Part shown: one piece after another, positions 8,211-16,729 of the stretch | Numbering within the stretch: the first letter of the stretch is position 1 | How the letters are laid out: each line of letters begins with the position of its first letter | Source of the DNA: Flammeovirgaceae bacterium UBA5008 | GTDB lineage: Bacteria; Bacteroidota; Bacteroidia; Cytophagales; Cyclobacteriaceae | Assembly (NCBI GenBank): GCA_002398365.1 | Contig: DGYK01000011.1 | Span: 162,965-222,431, forward strand | Direction: 5' to 3' | Length of the DNA stretch: 59,467 bases | Notes under the pieces: generated by a model | Database searches by the model: none | What the model saw: the letters and a program-made list of their open reading frames with translations, nothing else | What the model was told of the DNA's origin: nothing | Program-made: the position numbers and the translations under genes

Positions 8211-8861
8211 TTAGTCCGGCAACTGTATAAGTTCATGTTTCAACGCATATAGCACGAGAGCTACTCTGGTTTTTACACCCAGCTTTTCAAACAAACTGTC
8301 GCGGTAGCTTTCCACCGTCCGATTGCTGCAACACATCTTGTCACCTATTTCTTTGTAGGTAAGATCCGATGCCGCCAACGTTAAGAACTCCAACTCACGC
8401 GTGCTGACGAGCGGTTTAGAAGGATGGGATGGATCGCCCGACATATTTAATAACATTCGATGCGTTACCCAATCCGGGTAGTAGTAACCCTTTGTCACCA
8501 TGGCTTGTAAGGCAACCTCCAGTTCATTGGGATGCGTGTTTTTCAGAAGATAGCCACTGGCACCACTTCGAATCATCTTGATGATGATGTCCTCCTGATC
8601 TTGCATGGAAAGAGCTAATATCAAAACATTCGGGTGATGTTGCTTGATCCACTGAGCGGTTTCAAATCCTCCCATCACTGGCATGTTGATATCCAGCAGA
8701 ACCAAATCCGGAATATTTTTAGGCTGACTAAATTTTTCAATCAATTCTTTACCGTTACCAACCTGATACAATACATCAAAGTTCTGAAACCGCTCGATGA
8801 TAGTGCCGAGTGCTTCTGCGATCAGATGATGATCATCTGCTATGACTACTTTTGTTTTCAT
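8211..8861 (-). CDS. NarL/FixJ-family response regulator
   Basis: The 216-residue protein has an N-terminal receiver domain with acidic pocket IADD (residues 7-10), phospho-acceptor Asp57 in LVLLDINMP and a conserved Lys in YLLKNTHP. A LuxR-type helix-turn-helix follows at about 150-212 (VSTRELEFLTLAASDLTYKE, then NRTVESYRDSLFEKLGV). It is the last gene of a four-gene minus-strand operon and starts 8 nt after the histidine kinase, its evident partner. It likely controls transcription in response to that kinase. Confidence 0.92.
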   Translation of the reverse strand: MKTKVVIADDHHLIAEALGTIIERFQNFDVLYQVGNGKELIEKFSQPKNIPDLVLLDINMPVMGGFETAQWIKQHHPNVLILALSMQDQEDIIIKMIRSGASGYLLKNTHPNELEVALQAMVTKGYYYPDWVTHRMLLNMSGDPSHPSKPLVSTRELEFLTLAASDLTYKEIGDKMCCSNRTVESYRDSLFEKLGVKTRVALVLYALKHELIQLPD

Positions 8862-8869
8862 ATCTTTTT

Positions 8870-9646
8870 TTAAAACTCAGTCGGCACAAACAATCGCATG
8901 GTTGTTCCAATACCTTGCTTACTTTCTAAAGAGAATGTACCTCCAATCATTTGAGCACGTTTTTTCATATTGGTCAATCCCACACCCTCGCTCGATTCAT
9001 GACTGAACCCCTTGCCATTGTCTTCACTCACCAACTGAATTCCTTTTTCTAATTGTGTGAGCGCTACTGTAAGCAGTGTGCATTTCGAATGTTTGATGCT
9101 GTTTTGTACAAACTCCTGAAAGATGCGCAATACAAATATTTTCACTGCCGGAGATAATTCCTTTAGGGTAGGTGTCATAGAGAGATCGATGGAGCAATGA
9201 GCGGCTGTTTTCACTTTCTCACATTCGAGCCGAATGAGTTCAGGTAAGCCGGCTGATTGAATGGCATGCACATCCACCAGTCCACGCGACAAGTTACGTA
9301 AATCAGTGAGCGAATCATTGATCAGCGAAGCCACGCCTTGCACCTTTTCAGCGAGAGGTGTATCAGTTGTGTGTATTTGCTGTGCATACAAGTAAGCCAG
9401 CGTCAGTTGCTGGCCTACGTTGTCATGAATTTCCTGACCGATGCGCTGCATGGTTTGTTGCTGCACCTCTAGTTGTGTTTGAAGTAGTTCGCTGGTAAAC
9501 TTTTCATTCATCAACGCGATTTCTTGTTCGTGCTCAATCCTACGCTTTCGGTAAATCAGCATAATCGCAAGTATGGCAATTGAAAAAGCTACCAATACTA
9601 CTATGCTGGTGGCAATCAGGAGTGTACCTTCTTGAGACTCATCCAT
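8870..9646 (-). CDS. sensor histidine kinase (HisKA_3 type)
   Basis: The 258-residue protein has one N-terminal membrane helix (about 9-31), a coiled coil, the HisKA_3 dimerisation motif IGQEIHDNVGQQL with His74, and a HATPase_c domain (VQNSIKHS N-box, DNGKGF G1 box, GVGLTNMKKRAQMIGG). There is no sensor domain of its own. Its first 31 nt overlap the end of the upstream membrane-protein gene, so sensing may be delegated to that protein. The cognate regulator follows at 8 nt. Confidence 0.92.
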   Translation of the reverse strand: MDESQEGTLLIATSIVVLVAFSIAILAIMLIYRKRRIEHEQEIALMNEKFTSELLQTQLEVQQQTMQRIGQEIHDNVGQQLTLAYLYAQQIHTTDTPLAEKVQGVASLINDSLTDLRNLSRGLVDVHAIQSAGLPELIRLECEKVKTAAHCSIDLSMTPTLKELSPAVKIFVLRIFQEFVQNSIKHSKCTLLTVALTQLEKGIQLVSEDNGKGFSHESSEGVGLTNMKKRAQMIGGTFSLESKQGIGTTMRLFVPTEF

Positions 9647-10266
9647 AAAAAGACGAATGTATAGGTGGAATACAATATGTAATTAAAGATGGTCATCACA
9701 TTAATTAAAACGGCAGTCACTTCCTTTTGTGATTGAATAAAATAAAGCCAGTTGCTCATGACGAAATAAGGAAGCGTACCTAAATTAAACAATAAGTAGG
9801 AGAAAAGTATATGAAACAGGGGTTGCTTTAGGAAATTGAACCCGGATGGGTTTTCTAACATTTCGTAAAATTTGATCAATATCCCTACGATGATACAAAA
9901 TGAACCTAAACAATAGGATAAAACGTTAAACCGGTCAGGTAGAGTAAACCAAGTAGTGGTTATTAATGAAAAGCATAGAAAGAAGATGGTTAGAATCAAA
10001 ATAAACTTCTTTCGAATTACTTCCTTCAATGACAAATAGAGTATTACTAGATAAAGCAAATGTTGCAAAGGAACCTGAACATTATATACGATAGATTTAG
10101 TCAATGGTAGGTAAGAGTAAAAGAGAATAGTCCAACTTTCAACTAAGACAACTATAAAGAGTAAAAAAGGAAATAGTCTAAAGTATGGGCTGCTTCTTAT
10201 TTTGGGCCAAGCCAATAGAGAAGCGACCCATGCCGCAAGCTCAAAATAAGGGATATAGTTACTCAT
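9616..10266 (-). CDS. multi-pass membrane protein of sensory operon
   Basis: The 216-residue product is almost wholly hydrophobic, with about seven predicted membrane helices (for example LFPFLLFIVVLVESW and ILTIFFLCFSL) and short polar loops. It resembles small seven-helix membrane proteins found beside Bacteroidota histidine kinases, but I cannot name a family. Overlap with the kinase start and its place in the operon suggest it senses the signal or anchors the kinase. It starts 15 nt after the 10282-10968 gene. Confidence 0.75.
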   Translation of the reverse strand: MSNYIPYFELAAWVASLLAWPKIRSSPYFRLFPFLLFIVVLVESWTILFYSYLPLTKSIVYNVQVPLQHLLYLVILYLSLKEVIRKKFILILTIFFLCFSLITTTWFTLPDRFNVLSYCLGSFCIIVGILIKFYEMLENPSGFNFLKQPLFHILFSYLLFNLGTLPYFVMSNWLYFIQSQKEVTAVLINVMTIFNYILYSTYTFVFLWMSLKKVHS

Positions 10267-10281
10267 TTATTGTTTTACTGC

Positions 10282-10968
10282 TTAGTATCCTTTAGAGCTA
10301 CTTGTAATGGACGTTGATGGACACCTAGGTGGACAAAGACCACCTTGATTTTTAGCCATCGGCTCTTGAATAGGTGGAGTACTAGGTGAAACCATAATAG
10401 CTCTTGAAGTTATACTTTCATAAATACGGAGTATGATTGCATTCCATGCCTTCACATCATAATAATATGATAAATCTTTATTATTTATCGGGTCGTAATT
10501 AAAGTAGTTTTGAGTGACAGGGTCATATTTAGCAGGAATCAAGAATAATGTGTGAAGACTTCCATAGTCTTGGCCATCGGGTGTAATCATTTTTTTGGGA
10601 TAGACACCATAGTGAAATCCAATAGCCAAATCAGTTGACCTAACATTGTGTTTGCTCGCGTGTTTCTCTAAGTAGTAGATAAATTTTTTTATAGTATCTA
10701 ATGGAAAGGTGCATGATCGCGAAGCACGTTTATTAATTCCATTCAATCGCATTTGTGCTTCGACAGCTAATTCATGAGTGCCAATATAACGGCTCAAATC
10801 TGATCTAACTGAGTCTAGGTTAGAACCAGAAAATGGTTCAGCACTAAAATTCATACAAATTTGATTCTCAGCATTTTGTTTGGCAACGAATTTCTCAAAC
10901 ACAATATTGAGTAGGACACCCATACCAATACTCAACGCGATAACTGTTGGCATTTTAAAACTTTTCAT
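10282..10968 (-). CDS. hypothetical membrane-anchored protein, first gene of sensory operon
   Basis: The 228-residue product has an N-terminal membrane helix or uncleaved signal (TVIALSIGMGVLLNIVF) and a soluble part predicted to lie outside the cytoplasm. It has cysteines at about residues 38 and 86, and a CPPRC pair near the C-terminus within a Ser/Thr-rich tail. No family is recognised. It is the first gene of the operon that ends in the kinase and regulator, so it may be a signal-binding component. Confidence 0.65.
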   Translation of the reverse strand: MKSFKMPTVIALSIGMGVLLNIVFEKFVAKQNAENQICMNFSAEPFSGSNLDSVRSDLSRYIGTHELAVEAQMRLNGINKRASRSCTFPLDTIKKFIYYLEKHASKHNVRSTDLAIGFHYGVYPKKMITPDGQDYGSLHTLFLIPAKYDPVTQNYFNYDPINNKDLSYYYDVKAWNAIILRIYESITSRAIMVSPSTPPIQEPMAKNQGGLCPPRCPSTSITSSSKGY

Positions 10969-11319
10969 AAGATTTTGGTTAGATTAAAGTTGAACTTAGA
11001 ATTTAAATAGTGGCACCAAAGTATAATTCCAGTATCCATTTCCAAATAGTTTGAACGCTACCCATTCATCAATTAAATCTGTAACTCCTTACTGATAAGC
11101 AGCTTACTACCGAAGCTAATCAAAATATTCAGTTAAAAAAACAATTGCGCTCCGTTAAATAACGGATAGCGAATTCGCTATTTCTACAGGCTGTTTCCGT
11201 TCCCGGCACATTGATTCTGCTTTGGTGTGTGCAGACTTTTGACATATCAAATTGAGAACAAAAAACAAAAACGGAAGAAGCCGAAAATCCGAAGAAGAGT
11301 AGGCAACAAGTGAAATGTT
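10969..11319. other. 351-bp divergent intergenic region
   Basis: Separates the minus-strand sensory operon from the plus-strand 11320 gene and so should hold two promoters. No full TAnnTTTG motif was found for either. The clear structure is a pair of abutting palindromes at 11152-11181, listed separately. Nothing else gene-like is visible. Confidence 0.6.
11152..11181. promoter_or_regulatory. two abutting palindromes (candidate operator or hairpin)
   Basis: CCGTTA-AA-TAACGG (11152-11165) is followed without a gap by the perfect 16-bp palindrome ATAGCGAATTCGCTAT (11166-11181). They sit mid-way in the region between divergent genes. They could be a double operator for one or both directions, or an intergenic repeat; the sequence alone does not decide. 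Confidence 0.5.
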
Positions 11320-11763
11320 ATGAAAAAGCGGGAAGTTTTATCTAAAGATTCGACTTGGAAAATTGTTGTAGAAGCGTGGCCTGTAAACCTCTTCTTCTAT
11401 AAAGCAATGGGAATTTCCACAAATGTTTATGAACGCAATTCAGGCTTTTGGGCTTGGCTGGGTGCCTGGAAATTTGTTAAAGCTTCCTTATTAAGTGTTT
11501 CTGGAGCGATGTCGTATCGTCTTGCACCTGGGTTTAGTGCTCCTTTACCTGGATCACCTTTATTCCTTTCAAATTTTTCCAAGGCCGAATGTTCTATTTG
11601 GGTTTTCGGAATTGGTGTTAAAATAAAAATCGATCTAATTTTTAATCCAAGTGATCCATCTACGGGTGGGGCACCATCTTTAATAGCAGATGGATTATCA
11701 GGTTCAGGCTCAGCAACTCGAAAGGGTGAAACGTTAGCCACTAGTACAGTAAGTTATCCGTGA
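11320..11763 (+). CDS. hypothetical protein (147 aa) upstream of giant modular protein
   Basis: The product has a Trp-rich N-terminal part (WKIVVEAWPVNLFFYK, then GFWAWLGAWKFVKASLLSVSG), a predicted beta-rich middle (FGIGVKIKIDLIF) and a Gly/Ser-rich tail. There is no signal peptide. It precedes the 1160-residue gene by 87 nt on the same strand and is likely linked to it in function. A 104-codon frame on the opposite strand is a shadow. No family is recognised; that it is a real gene rests on composition and position. Confidence 0.55.
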   Translation: MKKREVLSKDSTWKIVVEAWPVNLFFYKAMGISTNVYERNSGFWAWLGAWKFVKASLLSVSGAMSYRLAPGFSAPLPGSPLFLSNFSKAECSIWVFGIGVKIKIDLIFNPSDPSTGGAPSLIADGLSGSGSATRKGETLATSTVSYP

Positions 11764-11850
11764 TCCTTCATTTTCCGTGGCGCTTTATTTCCATTTCGGC
11801 AAGTACTGTTTTTGACTTGTCATACCAAACTAACTTTAACCAAAATAAAT

Positions 11851-14800
11851 ATGAAATCACCTCTATTTAACAAAATCAGATGCCGCTTTTTTGATAAGGC
11901 AGGAAGTAAGCCAGTCAAGGGAGTTATTGCCACTTTAACGGCAATAGTCACAAATGATAATAGCCAAATCAAATTACCCTTGGCCACCCTCGCTTCAGAC
12001 GCTACAGGTTACATGTCATTTGATGTCACAACTATTAGTACATATTCTTTGGTCACTGGCTATTTGTTATCGGTGCCGAGTCGTAAGTTGATTGATTTTG
12101 ATTTGTTAAGTCTATTAAAAATTCCTCGCGAAAAAGAAGAGAAAAAAGCGTATTCAAGCGCGTTTAGCACGCAAAGCATGGATATCAATCAATTCGCTAC
12201 AATCGTCTTCCCGATTTATCTGGAAGAATCACCTGGCGAAGATCATGATTGTCAGTGCTCTGAATGTGAACAACAAAGTCTGCCTTCAATCCAATCGCCA
12301 GATGCTTATGATCGTGAGGTCTCTCCCTATTCATTCGTTAGTCCCTCGGCCATCAAATTAAGCAGCGGATGTTGTGAATCAATGGCTCCTTCTACATTAC
12401 CTGTTCAGCAGTATCACTTTTATAAGGTAGTTGTGTATGCTGATAATCCTTTGACACCTGATTTGAAAAACGTGGCGGGTTATTTTAAAGCGCCACCACT
12501 TACAACGATTTTTAAATCGGCAACCGTTAAAACTGTAGATGTAACGCAGTCTTTAGATAAAATTCAACTATCTATTCCGGCTATTAAGTTCGGTGAGATT
12601 TTAGATTATAAACAAAGCTGGTATTCGCTGGGTCATTCATTAGGTGAAATAAAATATAGCCTTCCTCTTGCACCGGGTGAAAGTACTCAACTGGCCGTTA
12701 TTGAATGGACCAGAGACGATCAAGCCAATAGAAATGAAACAATTGAAGCAAAAGAATTTCTAAGGCATAGCAATAAAAGGGATCGCTCTATTGAAGATAC
12801 CATTGATGCTACCCTTAGTGAAAACCAAGATGGATGGTCGCTAATGGGGGGGTATTCAGCGGGTGCTACAATACCAATGGAAATGGTAAAAGTGAGCATG
12901 AATGCAGCGTTAGGTGCCGGAATAACCCATACCAGCGGAAATAAAAATGTAGAAGGCAATTCACTTCAGGATCTGCACGATAAAGTGCGACAAAAGAGTT
13001 CATACGTACGAAGCCTTACCAGCACTGTCATTGTACAATCCAATCAAACGGAAAGCAGTACCATACAGACACGAAGAGTGGCTAACCATAACCATTGCCA
13101 TGCACTGACTATTCAGTATTACGAAGTTCTTAGGCATTACAAAATGCTCACGGAGTACATAGGCAAACGCAAAGCGGTACTTATTCCATTTTCTGTTTTT
13201 CAATTTACAAAAGATACAGCTTTACGTTTTAGGCAAGCAATAGAGCGAATGCTCTTAGACCCTAGTTTAAAAGATTGTTTTGACGCCCTGCTTAGGCTTG
13301 AACTTCCAGAAGTATACTCAAATGAAATGGTAAATATTTCTAATCCTGAAAGCGATGTAGATCAAGAGGATAAGATTGTTACCTACCCAAAATATGATTA
13401 CAAACTCGAGTCAAAGGATAAGAGGCAACTTCAGCCAACCATCCAAACGTATCCTAACCTTTATGTTAAAAAAGGAGATATTATCTCTATAAAAGCGACA
13501 GGGTTTATGCTCTTTGGGAATGCGGGTTTCGAAATTATAAATCGAGATGCCGATGGAAAAGCAATTGGCAATGAAACATCGCCAGCAGAGGTGGCACCAG
13601 CAAATGCTCCAGATATATTCAGTCCAAATGCATTTTTCCCGGCTGCAGGTCTATCAAAGTTTTCTCTTTGCTTTCGAATTGGTGAAGACCATGGTTATAG
13701 GGATGGATGGCAGCAGGCCGGAAAGGAAAAGAATAACATTATTGCAGATCGGGACGGTGTCCTTCAACTTGTAGCAAATGATTATATATATGCGGATAAC
13801 ACAGGAACATGGGAAGTCACAGTCACTGTTAAGACGCCAGCGGTGCTGGAAAATGGAACTCCATTGAAAAAAGATAGTTCTGAAACACTAAATCAAGGAG
13901 ATAAAAAAGATACCGCCTACTCAAAAACAGCGGACAAGCTATGTGCTTATAAATTATTGAGCCATCTAAACAGTAACCAAGGCTACTACAACAGAGTGAT
14001 TTGGATGACGATGGATACGGTAGAAAGGAGACTTTATTTAGAGATAACTTTAAAAGATTATCCTGAGATTTTGCAAACAATGGACGACTTACCATTGGCA
14101 GTTTCTGGAAATTATCTCGCGTTTCCTTCCAATGTGTCTGATGCCGGTTTCATCGTCAGTCCGGAACAAATCAAAAAAGGCGATAGCCTTGAAGATATAG
14201 TATGCTTCCCTACACGTGGGTTATTTGCCGAAGCGCAATTGGGCCATTGCAATAGTTGCGAGCAGCGTGATGTTACCCGCATGTGGGATTGGAAAGAAAT
14301 GACAGTAGAAACCCCGCCAGAAATAAGTGGCATAACCCCCGGCCCTAAGGGGAATGCAATTTCAGTTACACCCAGCCAACTGCCTGGTAATGTTATCCAA
14401 ATAACGCAACCTCAAAATGCACCAGACCCCACTGGCTTAGCCAATGCACTAACACTTTTAGGTAATGGCTCGACATTTCGAGATATGTCAGGGTTAAATC
14501 AGGTCTCCACGTTGTTGGGCAACTTAGTCAAAAACTCAACTGATGCAAATGTGAAAGCAGCAGCACAAAGCGCAAAAGACAAAGTCGATCAGGTAAAGTC
14601 AGGTAGTAATGATAAAGGCCCTGTTGATAAGTTTGATAATTTGACTGTGGCCAAAAAAGAAGCTGCTGCTTTTGGATTAAATGAAGAAGAAACAGCGAAG
14701 TATTTGATGGATTCACAAAAAAAGTATGATTTGATTGGTGCGGGTGCAATAGCTTCAAATGATGATGGTGGGGTACTGTCTAATGAAGTTAATTCATCAA

Positions 14801-15333
14801 AGCTTAGAAAAGTCAAATTAATAATTACCAATAAAGAAATTACGGTTGGGGTTGTAAGAAGTTATCCAAAAGACAATGGCAAAATATATGAAGTGCCTAT
14901 TTATGTGTGTAATATTGTAGGAACTGATATTGACGGCAATATAATTGAAGAAACTTTTAGTTGCATTCGATTTGGAGTTCAGTTAAATAATGAAGCTAAC
15001 GATACTCCGAGAGTTGTTGGCTTAAGAACAGAACAGTCTTATACTATGTTATGGGTTAAATCAGCAACAATAGGCTGGGCTTGGCGTTTTTTGGAAAACA
15101 AACAAACACATTGGGGCTATTATGTGCATGAAGGTGCAACTGACCCTCAAAATGTTCCCTTTGGTGCCCTTGGCTGCATAGAAATTACGGGCCTTGATGA
15201 ATGGAAGAGATTTAACGAAGTTTTATTAAGGTTAACTGGTGCAGAAAATCAATCCGATATTAGTAAAAACAAGCTAGCTGAAATTGAAATAGAAGAAGTA
15301 TCTACACGACCAGCCTTAAAAGAAGCCCCATAG
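11851..15333 (+). CDS. giant modular protein with LecA-like region and L,D-transpeptidase-like C-terminus
   Basis: Start set at ATG 11851; an upstream TTG at 11812 is less likely. The product has 1160 residues and no clear signal peptide. Order: a transthyretin-like beta domain (about 1-80), a Cys-rich stretch with CQCSEC (about 140), and a long conserved-looking core (about 255-450) including SWYSLGHSLGEIKYSLPLA and NHNHCHALTIQYYEVLR. Next is a beta domain (about 535-655) whose GDIISIKATGF, CFRIG and NDYIYADNTGTWEV recall the LecA/PA-IL lectin. A Cys/Trp motif (CNSCEQRDVTRMWDW, about 800) and an Ala-rich helical stretch (860-915) follow. The C-terminal domain (about 995-1130) has YYVHEG (His1093) and GALGCIEI (Cys1109), spaced as in YkuD-type L,D-transpeptidases. 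The domain layout resembles a secreted effector, but the function is inferred. The core family has no name I know. Confidence 0.6.
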   Translation: MKSPLFNKIRCRFFDKAGSKPVKGVIATLTAIVTNDNSQIKLPLATLASDATGYMSFDVTTISTYSLVTGYLLSVPSRKLIDFDLLSLLKIPREKEEKKAYSSAFSTQSMDINQFATIVFPIYLEESPGEDHDCQCSECEQQSLPSIQSPDAYDREVSPYSFVSPSAIKLSSGCCESMAPSTLPVQQYHFYKVVVYADNPLTPDLKNVAGYFKAPPLTTIFKSATVKTVDVTQSLDKIQLSIPAIKFGEILDYKQSWYSLGHSLGEIKYSLPLAPGESTQLAVIEWTRDDQANRNETIEAKEFLRHSNKRDRSIEDTIDATLSENQDGWSLMGGYSAGATIPMEMVKVSMNAALGAGITHTSGNKNVEGNSLQDLHDKVRQKSSYVRSLTSTVIVQSNQTESSTIQTRRVANHNHCHALTIQYYEVLRHYKMLTEYIGKRKAVLIPFSVFQFTKDTALRFRQAIERMLLDPSLKDCFDALLRLELPEVYSNEMVNISNPESDVDQEDKIVTYPKYDYKLESKDKRQLQPTIQTYPNLYVKKGDIISIKATGFMLFGNAGFEIINRDADGKAIGNETSPAEVAPANAPDIFSPNAFFPAAGLSKFSLCFRIGEDHGYRDGWQQAGKEKNNIIADRDGVLQLVANDYIYADNTGTWEVTVTVKTPAVLENGTPLKKDSSETLNQGDKKDTAYSKTADKLCAYKLLSHLNSNQGYYNRVIWMTMDTVERRLYLEITLKDYPEILQTMDDLPLAVSGNYLAFPSNVSDAGFIVSPEQIKKGDSLEDIVCFPTRGLFAEAQLGHCNSCEQRDVTRMWDWKEMTVETPPEISGITPGPKGNAISVTPSQLPGNVIQITQPQNAPDPTGLANALTLLGNGSTFRDMSGLNQVSTLLGNLVKNSTDANVKAAAQSAKDKVDQVKSGSNDKGPVDKFDNLTVAKKEAAAFGLNEEETAKYLMDSQKKYDLIGAGAIASNDDGGVLSNEVNSSKLRKVKLIITNKEITVGVVRSYPKDNGKIYEVPIYVCNIVGTDIDGNIIEETFSCIRFGVQLNNEANDTPRVVGLRTEQSYTMLWVKSATIGWAWRFLENKQTHWGYYVHEGATDPQNVPFGALGCIEITGLDEWKRFNEVLLRLTGAENQSDISKNKLAEIEIEEVSTRPALKEAP

Positions 15334-15361
15334 CCCCTCATTCATTAGTAAAGATTAGCAA

Positions 15362-15410
15362 AAAGAAACGATCATTGTTTTAATAGACAATAATCGTTTC
15401 TTTGTTTTTA
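15362..15410 (+). terminator. Rho-independent terminator after giant gene
   Basis: An 11-bp stem (AAAGAAACGAT paired with ATCGTTTCTTT) is extended past one mismatch by ATTGT/ACAAT around a short loop, and followed by GTTTTTA. It ends the giant gene transcript 29 nt after its stop. Confidence 0.7.
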
Positions 15411-15437
15411 GGCCGCTACTCGTTGATACCTTCCGCC

Positions 15438-15461
15438 CTGTCAGGTGTTATCACCTGACAG
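15438..15461. repeat. dispersed palindrome, copy 3
   Basis: Perfect inverted repeat with arms CTGTCAGGTG and CACCTGACAG around loop TTAT, preceded by GCC. It is the exact reverse complement of copy 1 (197-220). It lies between the terminator of the giant gene and the next small gene. Confidence 0.8.
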
Positions 15462-15552
15462 CTTGCCTGACATTGTTTAATAAATTAAGTATTTTTAGAG
15501 ATTGTGTACTAGATGAAACTTGCGAGCGATTGTACTTAACTTCATTGGAGCA

Positions 15553-15954
15553 ATGGGAATGATTTATGTGAAAGTAACAACAGGTAAGCTAATACCTGAC
15601 GAAGGGCAACGGACAGGACGAAATAATATCAGTAAGACATATAAGAACTCATTGATAAATGTACTTGCATCAATAATACCGAAAGCAAATCCGGATTTTG
15701 AAGGAAAGATTCAAGATGTTCAACAGTGGATTATTGAAGTAGATGACGAAGAAGAAACACCACAAAGAGAGATAGGACTTGACAGCCAAGGAAACGTAAT
15801 GATGATCATGCCGTGGAAGAATAACCATGGATTCTTTACCGATAGTAACGTGCGAGTGGAAGAGTTAGCAAAGTCTTACGAAATAGATTTCGTTGATAAA
15901 GATTATTTTGAACACCTTTGGACAACATTTGGTGCCAAGAATGCAATGCGATGA
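15553..15954 (+). CDS. hypothetical small acidic protein, possible immunity protein
   Basis: Start taken at ATG 15553 (GGAG lies at 15547-15550); ATG 15559 has better spacing, and a TTG at 15520 is possible. The product is about 133 residues, soluble, with an acidic stretch EVDDEEETPQ in the middle and EELAKSYEIDFVDKDYFEHL near the end. No family is recognised. It is the first gene after the giant protein with the putative peptidoglycan-active C-terminus. That position fits an immunity role, but a terminator separates them and it has no signal peptide, which weakens the idea. Confidence 0.55.
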   Translation: MGMIYVKVTTGKLIPDEGQRTGRNNISKTYKNSLINVLASIIPKANPDFEGKIQDVQQWIIEVDDEEETPQREIGLDSQGNVMMIMPWKNNHGFFTDSNVRVEELAKSYEIDFVDKDYFEHLWTTFGAKNAMR

Positions 15955-16021
15955 ATCAATATGCAAGTATTCAATAACTATGTGCTATGCTTAAACTAAG
16001 ATTGAGTTTCAAAATGAACGA

Positions 16022-16729
16022 ATGAAAAAGTCCAGTAAACTTTTAACTTCAATTCTAATCATCGGACTTTTGTATTCATTCTTCAGAATGATTACGGGAC
16101 AAGGCGGAAGTGGACTTTTCAACTTTTTTGATGCACTTGTATATAGTTCCATCGTACTATTTTTAGTCTCCTTAATAGTTTTGCTAATTAACATTAAAAA
16201 CTACAAACAGCAGTGGGATACATTCATATTCCTGCTTATTGGACTACCATTAACGATTATGGCAATTCGCGGGGCAATAGCACAAATACATTATGATCGA
16301 ACTCCGGACTTATCCGTAAAATATGAACTACCTGTAAGTCGAGAGGAATACCTTTTTGACAGTGCTAATATCAAATTAGCCATCGACTCACTGATCGCAT
16401 TGAGAAATCGAGAACACGGAGGGCCAGACGTTATCTACGGACTGATAGATACAATAATTTATTCACCGGCAGGTGATAAGATTTTTGTTTCGTATATAAA
16501 AAAATATGAACCAAATGAATTCGGGAATGAAGTAGTGCCGGACTATTTAGGCGCAAACAAAAAGGACAGCGTTTTCTGGCAGCTGACAACAGTGAGTCAT
16601 CAGATGAGTGGAAGTTTTCACGATGAGAAAAGTTTAAAGATAGAGGTGAGGAAATTTTATTTTAATCAGTATAGTTTTCTGGATAAAGACAGTGCGGATC
16701 AAAACTATTTTTGGAGAATTGTAAGGTAG
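16022..16729 (+). CDS. hypothetical membrane protein
   Basis: The 235-residue product has three hydrophobic segments in its first 90 residues (LLTSILIIGLLYSFF, SSIVLFLVSLIVLLI and FIFLLIGLPLTIMAI). A soluble domain of about 145 residues follows, with no recognised motif. ATG 16022 follows a plausible A-rich leader. It lies in a run of small orphan genes downstream of the giant modular protein. Confidence 0.65.
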   Translation: MKKSSKLLTSILIIGLLYSFFRMITGQGGSGLFNFFDALVYSSIVLFLVSLIVLLINIKNYKQQWDTFIFLLIGLPLTIMAIRGAIAQIHYDRTPDLSVKYELPVSREEYLFDSANIKLAIDSLIALRNREHGGPDVIYGLIDTIIYSPAGDKIFVSYIKKYEPNEFGNEVVPDYLGANKKDSVFWQLTTVSHQMSGSFHDEKSLKIEVRKFYFNQYSFLDKDSADQNYFWRIVR

